A stretch of 64,000 nt of DNA from Siphonodentalium dalli (Eukaryota > Mollusca > Scaphopoda > Gadilida > Siphonodentaliidae), in assembly GCA_032622095.1 (NCBI GenBank), contig CP136069.1, positions 158,153,043-158,217,042 of the forward strand, in the 5' to 3' direction. This document shows, piece after piece, positions 1-12,025 of the stretch. Numbering within the stretch: position 1 is the first letter of the stretch; every line of letters begins with the position of its first letter. The translations under genes and the position numbers were made by a program. Below the pieces are notes generated by a model that did no database searches, was not told where the DNA came from, and saw nothing but the letters and a program-made list of their open reading frames with translations.

Positions 1-2141
1 AAGCATACCTACTCATGTCTCGCCTATCTTCGGACAATTTATTTGCTCTGTTTTTTTGTTCAATTCTCCAGCACGTGACCCTAGACTTACCTACGATCCA
101 GCTTGACAACATAATTCACGCCACAGCTACATTTCTACTATGAGCAAGCGACTCATTGAGAGAAACACAAAATCTACTTACTTATAAACCAATGACATTG
201 CGGTAATCACATTATGAACTTAGGTAGACATAGGAAATAACTCTGTATTTTCTTTGTTATTCTCTACTCTTTATTTCCAGTTCTCAAATAGGCCATTTCC
301 ATGTGATATATGCTACTCTTTGAATTCGATGCATAAAACCTTTGTCCAATTTCACTGAATAAGGTATTATGATGACAGACATTCTCATGTTCCAATATTC
401 AACGTTGATGTCGAGTGAATATTTCATTTGGAAGTTTTATTTCGCTCGGTCACACGCATGTGATATTGCTATTCCGGTAACTGGTATTCAATTGATATTC
501 AGGCACTTATATGGATGCCTTCCCATTTCTAAATTCTACATTAGATTATCACTGACCTCACTTACACTTGAAACTTTAAAATGCGAGAACCCGATCACAT
601 GCGTGTGACATGGCGTAAACACTATAATATAATATTGAGATTAATATTATGATTAGAATAACATTTGCATGCATATTTATTTAACATGTATATACTTGTC
701 ATTGTATATATGCTCTCCTAAATTGAGGAGGTTAACAATAAACTATATAAATTTCCAATCAAATATGGTTGCTATCATAATTATTGATTTTTGCAATCAA
801 TAAAACGAGGCGGTCCGCATTAGGATAATACGATTAATTATTTCGACGATAGAGAGACACTATTGCTAAACCACTGGTCTGGCGGAACCACGTTTAAACC
901 AGAGATGATGAATGCGTCACTTAGACCTGTGGTCGCGGGTTTAAACCACGGATTTAGCTGGCGCACGGTGGTTTAAACCTAGCGGTTTACGTAGACCAGG
1001 TTTCAACCTGGGATGACGAATCGGGCCCATATGTCCGCTATATTGTTCACATGTTCAAATGGGTTTTATTAGAGGTTATCTGTTTACATACATGTAAGCG
1101 TAATTTCGTGATCAAAACTATCCTTTCGACATATTCTCGTGCAAATAGGTTCATATTGAACATAATTATTCACATATGTTTATTTTGGACTGATTTGGTT
1201 CCGAAATAAGCCCGTGGTGAACTAACATATGCTATTCTATTGAATGGCGTGGGCCACAGTGAACCACATTACCGCGGTAAATAGTTTTGTATAGAATATA
1301 TTACTAAAATAGTGCCATAATGGACTTATTTAGTTTTGAAATAGGTTCATATTGACCTTATCATCCATGAGAACAGGCGGATCTTGCGATTTAGCAAACA
1401 AACACAGACGTTTTTTCTTAAAATAAGTTTATCTGTTCTTGAATACGTTTAGCACCAAGTCCAGTCAGCAGAATGAGCACATATAAGAACAGACGAAAAA
1501 TAATAAATGAACAAATCAAACTTATCATGGTGCGTTGGGCTCAATATCGTTTCAGCCGCAACGTTATATCAGTACTACGAACGAATCAAGTTGTCAGAAA
1601 AATGTATAGCGAATTAATTGTGTATAAAGCAGACAGCGATTCGGATTAAAAGAAGGTGTTATACACAACTTAAAGCACAATAGACTATTAGTTTTATGCA
1701 CTAGGAATCAGAAGTATATATTCAAGAACTGACTGGTATACTGTGCAAATATAAATATCTAAACACGCGTAACAGTTAGCATACAACTGCACGTTGAAAT
1801 AATACTTTGAATAGCAAATAGTGCATTTACAAGGCTGGAAACTAAAATATTCAAAGTAGTTTATAATGGTTGATTACACAATTACACAATTACTGTCGGA
1901 TCGACGGTATGGGGCCGTCATAATCGACGGTCCCATACCGTTTCATCAGTTTAACGGTCCCATACTGTTATTTTATGCACAATTTATCGAGAGCACGGAA
2001 CGTTATCTCATTTCGGATTTTGGTAAACTGTTACCTTTTCGACTGTGGACAGTTGTTAAGACGGTCTGATTTTGGTTCCTTTGATAACCGGACAAGTTTA
2101 AATTCTGCGAAAAATGCTTAATCATTGACAATTTCCACTAA
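1..2141. other. Intergenic or intronic DNA, no gene recognised
   Basis: No reading frame here resembles a known family or looks codon-biased. Around 870-1015 there are several copies of a short palindrome close to GGTTTAAACC, spaced 20-60 bases apart among near-repeats of 'ggtctggacc' type. A compact perfect-arm hairpin lies at 1904-1941, with arms ACGGTATGGG and CCCATACCGT. I see nothing else that can be named. Confidence 0.6.
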
Positions 2142-2222
2142 TAGTGTAGCGGTCAACTCTGAAAAGGCCTCTAGTTTTTGACATACCCCTCCCGGTAGTA
2201 TAACTAGTTGAAACTTCGCATA
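2142..2222 (+). repeat. Left terminal inverted repeat of the 5.7-kb element
   Basis: The first 19 bases match the opposite end exactly after reverse complementing. Beyond that, similarity continues with gaps through a CCCCTCCCGG block near 2185-2195 and fades near 2220. The flanking TAA is at 2139-2141. Confidence 0.65.
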
Positions 2223-2911
2223 TATCACCGCTGGAACATTGTGCAAACGAATATGTGTGTCTCAGATGACGAAACAGAGTGCCAAGAAATGAAAATCGGC
2301 ATTTTATGGTAAAAACAACGAAAAAACACGATATTTCGGAAATTCTGAATCTTTATCTGAAACTTATATAATTTTGCATAAAACATACATAAATTCTGTT
2401 TAGAGGATATAAATCAAGTTATCAAAAGGGGAAATGCTAACCTGTGGGCATCGGGTTATCATAACTCGCAGTTTTAAGATTTTTTTCATAAAATTTCCCC
2501 TTTTTTCACTCTTAATCCATAATGTAAACCGCGAGTGATCAGTGTCGTACAATTAATTCCGGCGTGTTATATATCAAAATGTTCTGCATTTATATGGTAA
2601 CATTATTAAGTGCGCATTATTAAGATGGGTTTCGTATTGCCTCCGTATAACCTAATTTATTAACCCTCCCCCTAAATGCGATTTTTGTCAACTTTGAATG
2701 AAAACTGAAAATGTCAATGACACATTTAAATGATTAGCGATCCAAAATAATAAAATCCAAAATCAAGTCGAACTATGTCCAGGTACAACATAACATCCAC
2801 AGTATAGGCATATGTTCTTGCTTGAACTTGAGCAGAAAGCAAAATTAACCCATAGAGTTTGCTCACGAGTGTTATCATTCAGAGCTGGCATATCAATAAT
2901 AGACCACTTTC

Positions 2912-5900
2912 ATGGGACATCATCGTCGCTGTCATAAACATCTACAGAGTGTTCCCTGCTGTTAGGGCAATCAGCCGAACATCCACATATATCGATGCAC
3001 TTCATGCCTGTATTTGCATTTAGCTGACAAACTGCAGTCTTTGTGCTCACAAAAGAGATGAGTCAGGTCCAGGGACGTGGCTAGAGGGTATCTGTTGGGG
3101 GTGTCCACCTTGGGAAATTCCAACTGCACCCCCCCCCCTTGAATCAGAATCAAACAATACACAAGTTTTGCATAATTCCATTTGCACCCCCCTTGCACCT
3201 CAGTGTTCAGACCTAACATCCTATATATTCATAAACCATGGTTCTATATTCCCGGTATGAAAAATTGCATAAATCCTAACATCTAGTGGTCTAACTCCAG
3301 ACAAATGCACACGGCTGTTGGCAAGAGACCAGGACACACCGGGCTGACCATGGTTGTTCGGCCCGGTGTGAGAACATTTTGAAAACTATACAAGAAAATC
3401 GCAAATCCTAGCATCTAGACTGGCCTCAACTGAAGCTTTCCTAGTGTTGGAAATTTCAAACCTCATACACCCCCCTCAGGTTGGAAAATTCTCTAACTGA
3501 TGACCATTTCAATCCACACGTTTGACCAAATGTAGTAAAATATTGTTTTGTTAAACTAATTATAGCAGTTTTGTATTGGCCACGGGGGAGGGACAATGAC
3601 ACACCGGGCCGAACCATACCGGCCCGACCATGGTTCGGGCCGGTGTGGGAAAAATTTCAAATCTGAACAAGAAAATTTGCAAAATCCTAGCATCTAGACT
3701 AGCATCAAGCCTTCTTAGAGTTGGAAATTTAAACCTGACACCCCCCACTTAGGTTGGAAAATTTCCAACTGATGACAATTCCAATGACAATGTTGACCAA
3801 ATGTATGACAATATTGTTTTCTTAAATTAACTAGAAGTTTTTGACTGGCCACGGCCCACGGGGAGGGACCGGACACAAGCTTTCCAACTGATGACCATTT
3901 CAGTCCAAATTTTTGACAAAAAATAGGAAAATATGCAAATATTGGTCCAAAAACAATTAATTCCCCGAATAAATTGTTTGAAAATCAAACTACAAGAACA
4001 TTTTCAACCTATTGTTGGTGTGAACTTTCCAACTAATGTTTTGGCAGGTATGAAATTCCCAACTGTTGAAAATTTTGACCAAAGTTGGGGGGTGAGACCC
4101 CCAACCCCCCCCCCCCCTGTCGCCACGTCTCTACTTCCGCTGGTGCAGGATCTTTCAGAAACCTGACGGGATTCATAGACCCATCAACGACTTGAGGTGT
4201 GACTCAGACACCAGATGTGTGTTTGGTATTTGGCCCTTTTAACGTGCTACATAAACGCGTCGTCCGTTGGCGGCAGAGCTGCAGCTGCCTTATCAGAAGC
4301 GGAAGCAAGGTGGTAGCGAATTTCGTCGAAGTCGACAAATTTGCCCAACTTTCTTTTCGTTGACATAAAACCGCATAGCGTATTTTCTTGCAATTTGAAT
4401 GGCTTCCTGATTTGTGCTGCTTGTCCCGAAATGGCGTAGTGCACCTAACGCATCGACGTTCTTCATGAGCACAGAAAAGGCGGTTTTCTTCTCCACTTTG
4501 AAAAAAGAACTTGTCGTGTCGCACCCAGTTAATGCATGCATAGCAGGTAGACAAGAACATGTGTCACCACCAAGGGTTTTAGCTATGTCATGTATAGGCA
4601 CGTAACGATGACATGTGGTGGTTTTCCCAGCATGGCCAGCATTCATGAAAACTGTGCTTCCGATAAGGCCCTTTGACATGTAGTATACAAGGAGCACCAT
4701 TACATCAGTGTCATCACACTTAACTACGATACGATCTATATTGTTGGCAATCATAACACAATGAAAGATCACCCTCGTATCCGCCTCTTCGTGTGTTGAC
4801 GAAAGCGCTGTTATGACCTTCGATTCCTCTGCATACACGCACTTCACTAGCATAGGGTCGTCGAAACCGCCTGCTAGCGTGGGCTTAGTTGCTTCATCTA
4901 GATATTCAACCGATTTCTCAAACAAGTAGTTGGACACGAAAGCTGCCAAGGAAGACTTGTTTTCAGCGTGTGTGAGGAATGGTCGGTAATTTGGAACTGG
5001 TCGAGTCCCCATGACCACATACGTGCGACCTTGATCAGAACTTGCCCTACTTTGTCGTTCCATACTCTTCACAGATTTTTCGTGATCGTAACAATCGAAG
5101 ACAAGTATAACTTCTTGTACCCCAGATTGCTTCCACAGATATATCAGTCGTTTGAGTACAATGGCGGCGAGATCATCAAATGTCGTGAAGTTGTTTTCTG
5201 ATAGGGTGCAGAGAAGCGCCATTGCATCGATAATATACGTTGTTTTAACTCCCGTGGCTGGGGCTGGAAGGGAGTTCATCTGTGGACAATGTGATTCTAG
5301 CTTCGCAGCAAGGTCAGCTTTGTTGGTTTTACGAAAGGTGCCATCTGGATTGAAAAGAGATGGCGGTACTGTCGCCAGTTCGTGCTTTAAAACAGTGTGT
5401 ATACTAACGTCTCTGTTTTTCGCGACAATCAACAACATTCTAAACAACACCTCGGGATCCAACGATATGGTCTTGCCTTGTGATGTCATCGGCTTTTTCA
5501 TATCAACAAAGGTCACTACCTTTGGATTTGGCACCTTCTGCCAGAAGCTCACCTGTTTAGTATCCGAAGAGAGTCTTTGGGCGAATAATTCCGCGGCAGT
5601 GGTCTTGGCCTTACTCAAACACACAGCCAACGCCTGTTGTACTTTTTGGCTTGCAATGAGTCCAGTAGATATGTTTATGAGATCGCTTGGAACAGAGTTT
5701 AAATCAAACTGATTTTGCCAGTCATTTGCCAACAAGGAAACCATCCTCGATACATCGCGTTCATCTCGGGAAACTCGGATAGGAGATAATTCCTCGTGTT
5801 TTCTCTTGTCAGGCTTGTCGTTCACAAGTGCTTTCATCGCAGAGGCATACTCCCCAGATACATGCCTGCTCAAAATCCACCTCACTCTGGCTCCTTTTCT

Positions 5901-6840
5901 GAGAGTAAAGCCAACGACACCACCATGACTCTTGCACTCTCTATTAACTGATTGCTCCAAAGCCTGATCCATCGGTACACCGTTGAAAGCTTGTGACGAT
6001 TGTCGAACCACGAACGCCCCACGTTGCATCTGTATGTACGAATCTGTGTGAGTTGTTTCCATATTAATCATTTCTGCGATGGACACCGGTACCCACTTTG
6101 AGTAGTTGTTCTTTCCGGCGGCAGTGAACCATGGTACGGTTTCCGGACAGAATCAAGGTGTAAGCTAAAATTACAGTCCCGGTCAGCTCGTAACAACCCG
6201 AGTAATATCAAGCCCGCACACAGAAAGTCGTACCAGTATGCGAATGTGTGTGACGCTTCTATGCCAATTTTGGCAAATTCGTTCAACTTTATCATTGACG
6301 TCGATACTTCTGCCATTGCAACATCAATCACCTCCGTCACAAGCAAGTGGTCTCCCAGCGAAAAGGCCTGTTCCATTGTGTCGATGTGGTTTGACAAATC
6401 TGTTGATAACAATTCTGATTCATGGTTCGACATCCACTCGGATGCTGCATCCACAAACACTCTGTAAAAGGCTTCAACGCACAATATGATTCTCCGGACT
6501 GCCCTTGAATACTGTTTTCCTTGTAACATTTGTTGTGCAGTCTGTGGTGCATAAGCATCTGACTCCACCATCTCCGTATAGCTTGCCAATCGCAGCATTG
6601 AATGCCATTGCAAGGTGCATTCCACCAAATCTCATGGTAACTTTATCGTTGATGTCATCAGGCCCCTGCCAGACCACCTTGTGTGCTTTCTTATATTTCT
6701 GGCCATATCAGCGGTCACAATGATATGGTGCTAATATGTAGGCTTCATCGCTCTAAAAAGAGTTAGCATACGGTAGATATCAGTAACAGGGGTTGGTAAC
6801 GCGCTCTGCTGCCCCTCAACATCCCCTGCATATACACCAC
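2912..6840 (-). pseudogene. Decayed PIN/XPG-like nuclease-fold protein gene
   Basis: The longest open stretch (4293-6086, 597 codons, no ATG at its upstream edge) shows the acidic motifs of the PIN/FEN1-XPG fold. These are YIIDAM (D287), VILVFDCYDHEKSVKSMER (D331, D334), HEEADTR (E433, E434, D436), DDTDVMVLL (D458-D461) and HALTGCDTTSSFF (D523). Upstream frames continue the family (MRFGGMHLAMAFNAAIGKL near 6600, ALPTPVTDIYRML near 6800), but frameshifts near 6695, 6570 and 6145 separate them. Another frameshift falls at 4350-4390, and an in-frame stop at 4247-4249 follows LPPTDDAFM. The C-terminus reappears beyond the nested repeat at about 3060-2912 with a Cys-rich tail (GMKCIDICGCSADCPN, then an acidic end). 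Proteins of this kind are abundant in cnidarians, molluscs and fish and are thought to be transposon-borne. Function in transposition is an inference. The 5' end is not clear. Confidence 0.75.
3068..4130. mobile_element. Nested repeat inserted in the XPG-like gene
   Basis: This block interrupts the nuclease-like reading frame: coding matches stop at about 4130 and resume at about 3060. Its edges are roughly inverted, AGGGACGTGGCTAG on the left and TGTCGCCACGTCTCT on the right. It contains C-rich tracts and many versions of 'ttggaaattyccaactgatgac'. It also holds a tandem duplication of about 280 bases, with copies near 3325-3600 and 3600-3870. Each copy contains an ACACCGGGCC...GGTTCGGGCCGGTGT palindrome-like core and 'aatcctagcatctagac'. 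Related fragments occur at 14876-14960, 16779-16885, 42252-42690 and 52850-52950. It codes for nothing I can recognise and is probably a non-autonomous element. Confidence 0.55.
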
Positions 6841-7759
6841 TGATCATACCTATCTTTCTGCACAATAAATAGACATTCATAGGTGTTGAATGGTACATAC
6901 TATCAGCTGTGTGTGCAAGAAAGTCGGAGGGACATCGAAATGTGTTATTTATTGCCTATCGTGGACATATTATATACTCTGTTACTGTCTAGAATGCGGA
7001 ATCTTACAGTGCCTAGATGCATGCCAGGATTCGGACGTTCAATGCACGTGGTTAAAGGAAATACACATTAACCCCATCCACAATAATGATTTATTAACTA
7101 TATATTTTACGTACAACATTCATGTAAAATGCAAAATCGTATGTTCCATCACATGGAAACAAAAACACAGACATCTAATTAAAGACTAATTCGATTTGAC
7201 ACCCAACTGAAGGCCGCGTGGAAGTTTATGGACAAATTTTTGTTGCAACAAATACATCTGGTCATTCATAGAAGGGTTCTTTCATGAGCGGCATCCGATT
7301 TCTCAAAACACGGGGTAGGGTAGTTGAAATGCTAAAATTTAATAAATGCAAAGACTATTTTGGAACATGTTTGGTATCAAATTGAATGTTATATAATATA
7401 GATGTTTTCTAGAAATGCGCTGTATCCAACCAGTGCACTCAGTTCCGTACATATCAGGTCGAAAATGTAAGTCGTCATATTTTTTTCGGAACTTTAGGTA
7501 AAAATTTCAACAAAATAATTATTTTTATTTACTCTGTGCATAATATTAGGATTTCGAACCCAAATTGTTGTACACCAATTTAAACCGGTCAATTTGAGCG
7601 TGTTCATTGCATCCATAGGCCAATTGTGATGCGTAATGTGGGGAAAATTCAATATTCCCATTTTTTTGCATTTTTTATCGAAAAATGTCGTTTTTCGCAT
7701 CTTGGCACGCAGAATCGAAAGGGCAAAACACCATTTCAAGACGAAGAATATGATACTTG
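6841..7759. other. Non-coding 5' part of the 5.7-kb element
   Basis: This stretch lies between the recognisable upstream edge of the XPG-like pseudogene and the right terminal repeat. Frames here give no family match. It may hold the original promoter and further gene parts decayed beyond recognition. Confidence 0.4.
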
Positions 7760-7837
7760 GATCGAACAAAATTTAATCAAGTAGTTATACCTCCGGGAGG
7801 GGTACATGCCACAATTTGAGAGTTGACCGCTACACTA
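7757..7837 (-). repeat. Right terminal inverted repeat of the 5.7-kb element
   Basis: Reading the minus strand from 7837 gives TAGTGTAGCGGTCAACTCTC, then a CCCCTCCCGG block and a TATAACTA-like stretch, matching the left end. TAA at 7838-7840 pairs with TAA at 2139-2141. Confidence 0.65.
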
Positions 7838-7840
7838 TAA

Positions 7841-8547
7841 ATACGATCGAGAGCAGAGATGCTTGCCAATCATGGCATGATCCATTCAATGGTCTGACTT
7901 CATTCAGTGCTGTGTTGTGACTTAGTATCAAAACACTGGCACATTTACTGACACAAGAGGATACAGGTACAATTAACACAAGCTTCGATGTCAACCAATA
8001 GTGACAATAATAACAACGACTCAACGAGCAGCTATTATAAATATTAGAATGTTGAAAATGCAGTTGACAGTGTTCAGAATCTGATTGTGTCAGAGCACAT
8101 GCATGTACATTTACAAGAGAGGATATACATATACATGTATTGTACACACCAGTGTAATTCACAAGCGCTTCAATGTCAACAAAAAACACCGTATACAATG
8201 AACTGACGCCGCGCAGTGATCGATGATCACATATCAAACTACAATTCCAACTTTACAATTACACCGACCAATTCATCCCGTGTTCATCAATTCTCATTCA
8301 AACGTGTGGATATGAGACATTGTCATTATTCGCCATGTTATCGTCGAGTTACCGTTATGACGACAATTTACCGGGAGTACACTGTTGGTTGGATGTTCTT
8401 ATCAAACTATCTTTGGCTGATTCATTGATATTTCATGGAAAATGTGCGACTCCAGGAGAACATTGTCGCCAAGTCATTGCGCACAGTTATTATGGGATCT
8501 GCTGTTGTCTTGAAGGTTCAATCCCAACTAGCTGTTATTGATATATA
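7841..8547. other. Unassigned DNA
   Basis: No coding family or clear repeat structure is seen. The longest open frames have no recognisable motif and are read as chance. Confidence 0.5.
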
Positions 8548-9012
8548 CAGTACCAGTCAAAAGAAGTGGTATATTAAGCGCCCAATATCGCAATACTAAT
8601 GGAAGTGGAAACGCTTATAAGCATGTCGCTTGTGATATTATTGCAAAATTTTGCGCTTAATATCTCAATATTTTGCGTTTAATATTGCGACATCTCGCGC
8701 TCAAAATTGTGACATTTAAATCAAATTATTGCTTCTTCTCTATTGTTTATTGTATAAATAGAGACAATGTTTTAGATGTGTATATAATTATAGTTGTAAA
8801 CGCTATATGCACAGTATTTATCTAAACATAACACAATCGGGTCTGTATGAAATTTAGCGCGCTTAGTATCGCAATATTTTGCTTTCAATATTGCAATAAT
8901 AAGCACGACAGATTTTTGGTATTGCGCTTAATCACACGTTTTTCTAAATTAAGCATGCTCAATATCGCAACAAAGGTGCGCCTAAAAATACAACTTCATC
9001 TGACTGGTACAG
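8548..9012. mobile_element. MITE with CAGTACCAGTCA ends
   Basis: The left edge reads CAGTACCAGTCAAAAGAAGT and the right edge, on the opposite strand, gives a close match (GTACCAGTCAGATGAAGT). TA dinucleotides sit on both sides. The interior is filled with variants of 'cgcttaatatcgcaatatt' in both orientations, so most of the element can fold on itself. CAGT-type ends with TA flanks suggest a Tc1/mariner-type non-autonomous element. The last bases at the right edge are not perfect. Confidence 0.55.
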
Positions 9013-9504
9013 TATTGTCATGATGTACGGATTCACCTGTTAAAATAAAAATTATGCTTACAAGTGACTGGACAATTTCGCGCCTTATATGCTACCAAAA
9101 AGTATCTTTATACTAGTCTGTGAATCTGGCGTGAGCCGTAATAATATCAAGTTGACTGGCACGTGATTGGTAGTGAAAGCAGTATATATTGAACTCAACC
9201 GGAATCTTCTATCCATATATAATGTTCTCTGCCTTTCAAATTGAAACGCTTTTCTTCAAGCATTGTGTGGAAATTCTTAATCGCAAATATCAACTTTTTT
9301 CTACGAGTCATGTTTGAGTGAGTGAATTCGATGACTATAGGAATAGTTCGCTCCACCGAGCACAAATATCTGATATATGTTCTGCCATTACGTTGCGAGT
9401 GATATCATATCCGTATTATATGGGTGCTGAATAAACACATCTCGTTTGGGACAAAACGAAAACTGCGATGTCCAGCTGACCGACGAGGTCCATCCATCTC
9501 ATAT
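9013..9504. other. Unassigned DNA
   Basis: No gene or repeat was recognised in this stretch. Confidence 0.45.
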
Positions 9505-9514
9505 ATATTTTGAA

Positions 9515-9561
9515 GACCTCTGTTTGTCTGTTTGTCTGTATGTTTGTTTGTCTGTCATTAA
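9515..9561. repeat. Degenerate (TTTGTCTG)n simple repeat
   Basis: A run of TTTGTCTG, TATGTTTG and TTTGTCTG units directly precedes the A-B array and may be part of the same repeat family. Confidence 0.6.
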
Positions 9562-9664
9562 TACAAATCTACTATTCTCGGCCGATCGGGACGAAACTTG
9601 GTACGTGTGTGTGGTTTGACCAGGCGGTGGACGTTGTCGTATTGGTGAGCCCGTGCGGCGCCGC

Positions 9665-10102
9665 TTCGCGCATGCGCAGACGAGATCTCGGAAATGGGTG
9701 GAGCTATCGACTTGAAATTTGGTGTGTGAATGTATCTTGCCCCGATACGAATTTTATCGGGTCGCCGAGCCCGTGTGACGCAAGCTTCGCGCATGCGCAG
9801 ACCAGATCTCGGAAACGGGTGGAGCTATCGACTTGAAATTTGGTTTTTGAATAGCCCGGACAACGTCGGGCTCATCGGCTAGCTTCGCGCATGCGCAGAC
9901 GAGATCTCGGAAACGGGTGGAGCTATCGACTTGAAATTTGCTATGTGAATGTATCTTGCCCCGGATACGAATTTTATCGGATCGCCGAGCCCGTGCGACT
10001 CCAGCTTCGCGCATGCGCAGACCAGATCTCGGAAACGGGTGGAGCTATCGACTTGAAATTTGGTTTTTGAATAGCCCGGACAACGTCGGGCTCATCGGCT
10101 AG
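9665..10102. repeat. A-B-A-B tandem array, 219-bp dimer
   Basis: Four monomers each begin with CTTCGCGCATGCGCAGAC (about 9665, 9786, 9884, 10005), followed by 'gagatctcggaaacgggtgg'. Monomers 1 and 3 continue with a GTATCTTGCCCC tail and share a length near 121 bases. Monomers 2 and 4 continue with a GCCCGGACAACGTCGGGCTC tail and are 98 bases each. The higher-order unit is therefore a dimer of about 219 bases repeated twice. It is much more GC-rich than its surroundings. Open frames across it exist on both strands but only mirror the repeat. Confidence 0.8.
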
Positions 10103-11127
10103 TTGTATATATTTGTATTTGAGCATGTTAAGTTGTTTCTTAGCCCTAATGTTCGGTACTGTGAATTCAAAGTCCAAAATGGCACACGATTGATCCATTT
10201 TTTTCATGACATGAGGTAGAACACCTTCCACATATAATTGCTTTGCTCGTGTAATTATCATTAACTTAAGCCACATCAATGCGTTATATATGTTAAAGGA
10301 CCTGAAGTGCACCTGAGGACCTGACACCATTACAATTTGGGAAATGTATAACTTATCTATAAGTGCGTGTACCTTTTCAGGTACGATATATATGGTAAAC
10401 TCGTTACCTAATACACCGGAGGACGTGGGGCTTTCTTGCTTATTTTATTTCAACGTTCTGACTAATTCTGAATTGCCTATACAGTAGGGTGATCTGCCTA
10501 TCATCAGCTTATGTCAGCTTCCGGTGGGTAAGACATGGCACCTCTTGTCGTGGACTCAAGTGTCATTCGGCACCCCCCTTTACTCACACAATGTGGGTCA
10601 TACAAAGCTATGGTTGGTTGACAGACATGCATATTTAATGTAACATAACGATATGGGAAGTATTGGCTTGAAAAGAGGGCATGGATTAAAATAATTTATA
10701 AACTAGTGTACAGCTTCAAATATTTCTGTGCTCATTCCGCTCATTCCGCTCATTCCGCTCATTTCCAGCATCAGGTTCCACAAATAATTAAGTTGTTTTA
10801 TTTCATTGAGAGCATATGGTTGTTGGTAAAATGCACGTATGTTAATACAATCAAATTATGTTCAGTCTTCAAAACGCTGACATATTGGAGTACCAGTTAA
10901 GAAATTGGCATATGTCTTACAGAAAATAAAGATGTAGTAATACAAAGTCCATCTGGTGTGATCTCAATCACTATAACTACTGTTTGTGAAGCTTGATATG
11001 GTCTAACAGAGAACAACCAGGAACGTAGTTGCCTGATAATAGTTAGGTGCAATAATATTGGAAGTGATCGTTATTTGCGAGCTTTGATCGCACAAAAGAG
11101 TACACGGAAATGCAGTATTTTACTCAC
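10103..11127. other. Probable intronic DNA with short ATTCCGCTC repeat
   Basis: A threefold ATTCCGCTC microrepeat lies at about 10734-10762. The rest holds no recognisable gene. If the lectin exon at 11128-11372 is real, this is downstream intron on the minus strand. Confidence 0.4.
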
Positions 11128-11372
11128 GTTCTGATGTCGATACTTCACAGACAAACTTCTTGTCCGATTGGCAGTCGTCTTCCCAAAGTGCCATTTGGGG
11201 GTGTATGTGGCTCTCATATAATCTAATATACAAACACGTTGATACAGGTATGAACACTGTTGTTCTGTATCCAAAACCGTCGACCATCTCACATGTGTTC
11301 CACATCGCAGCAAATCCGCTGGCATTGCCAACAATTCTAGCCCCAACATAAAGTTTACTCCAATGTATATTT
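11128..11372 (-). CDS. C-type lectin domain, C-terminal half exon
   Basis: This 245-bp minus-strand exon has an acceptor after a TATTACAG tract (before 11372) and a donor GTGAGT (11127-11122). It reads the second half of a C-type lectin domain. LYVGARIVGN matches the usual 'WIGL/WVGA' strand, and the end WEDDCQSDKKFVCEV carries the conserved 'W.D..C.....FxCE' pattern. The Ca-binding EPN/QPD-type triplet is not evident, so sugar binding cannot be predicted. The exon starts in phase 2 and ends in phase 1. Its start phase fits the donor phase of the exon at 22576-22762. Joined, they give a continuous domain of 144 codons bounded by phase-1 introns, a typical shuffled module of extracellular proteins. 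The rest of the gene is not identified. Confidence 0.7.
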
Positions 11373-12025
11373 CTGTAATATACACACAAATATAGTTAAT
11401 CATTTAGCATTATACGTATCATGCACACAAAGATCCATATATGTTATGCATGTCAGTACTATTTAAAAACATGATAATGTGATTATATCAATTTTCTACC
11501 AAGACAAAAATATGCCCTTATTATTTGGTTCATACATAATTGTTTGTCATCTGTGACAAACTTGTTCTTCTGGCACTCAGCCCCAATTGCGAGATGTTTA
11601 AATAGCATACGGAAAGCAATACACTTCACTGGCCACGGTCCTTCACCCACAAGCCCTAAGCCCTAATTCTACAAGTTCGGTTTTTTGTTTGTACACGTTC
11701 TAAATATGTAGTCATTTTTGACGGGGGTGAGGATTACCACTGAGCGGCATTTCCAGATATCTCACATCAAGAATCACAAGAGAACCACAAGTTGGCAATG
11801 TAATTATTTAATAAACACTGCATGCCTTGTGAGGTAACATATTTAGATCGTATCTGATATTGGCGGCCATGAATGTATGTCATTAATTTTCATCGAAAAC
11901 ACTACTGCCTGTTTAGTCGACATAGAGGCAATTCAGAGTAGACAATATATTTACACTTTCGGGTATGCAATTTTTAGTGAATATGCACTTGAGTGCCTTA
12001 ACTGCGAAATCAACTTAAACACTTT
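11373..12025. other. Probable intron of the lectin gene
   Basis: Part of the interval between the two lectin half-domain exons. No feature is seen apart from ordinary AT-rich sequence. Confidence 0.4.

Larger units (their letters stand above)
2142..7837 (-). mobile_element. DNA transposon with TIRs and XPG-like gene (Academ-like candidate)
   Basis: The ends are inverted copies starting TAGTGTAGCGGTCAACTCT: 2142 onward on the plus strand and 7837 backward. Imperfect matching continues for about 80 bases, including a shared CCCCTCCCGG block followed by a TATAACTA-like stretch. The element is flanked by the trinucleotide TAA on both sides (2139-2141 and 7838-7840), which fits a 3-bp target duplication. 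Between the ends lies a decayed minus-strand gene for a PIN/XPG-fold protein, itself split by another repeat. From memory, Academ transposons carry an XPG-type nuclease and make 3-4 bp duplications, so Academ is my best guess. No Academ transposase core was recognised, so a different superfamily is possible. The element is inactive by its broken gene. Confidence 0.6.

Noticed and set aside
4968-5712. Plus-strand open frames of 77-186 codons opposite the XPG-like gene
   Set aside because: They are antisense to a region with clear minus-strand family motifs.
9510-10330. Several overlapping open frames on both strands across the GC-rich array
   Set aside because: They repeat the same peptide words because of the tandem DNA repeat, are open on both strands, and match no family.
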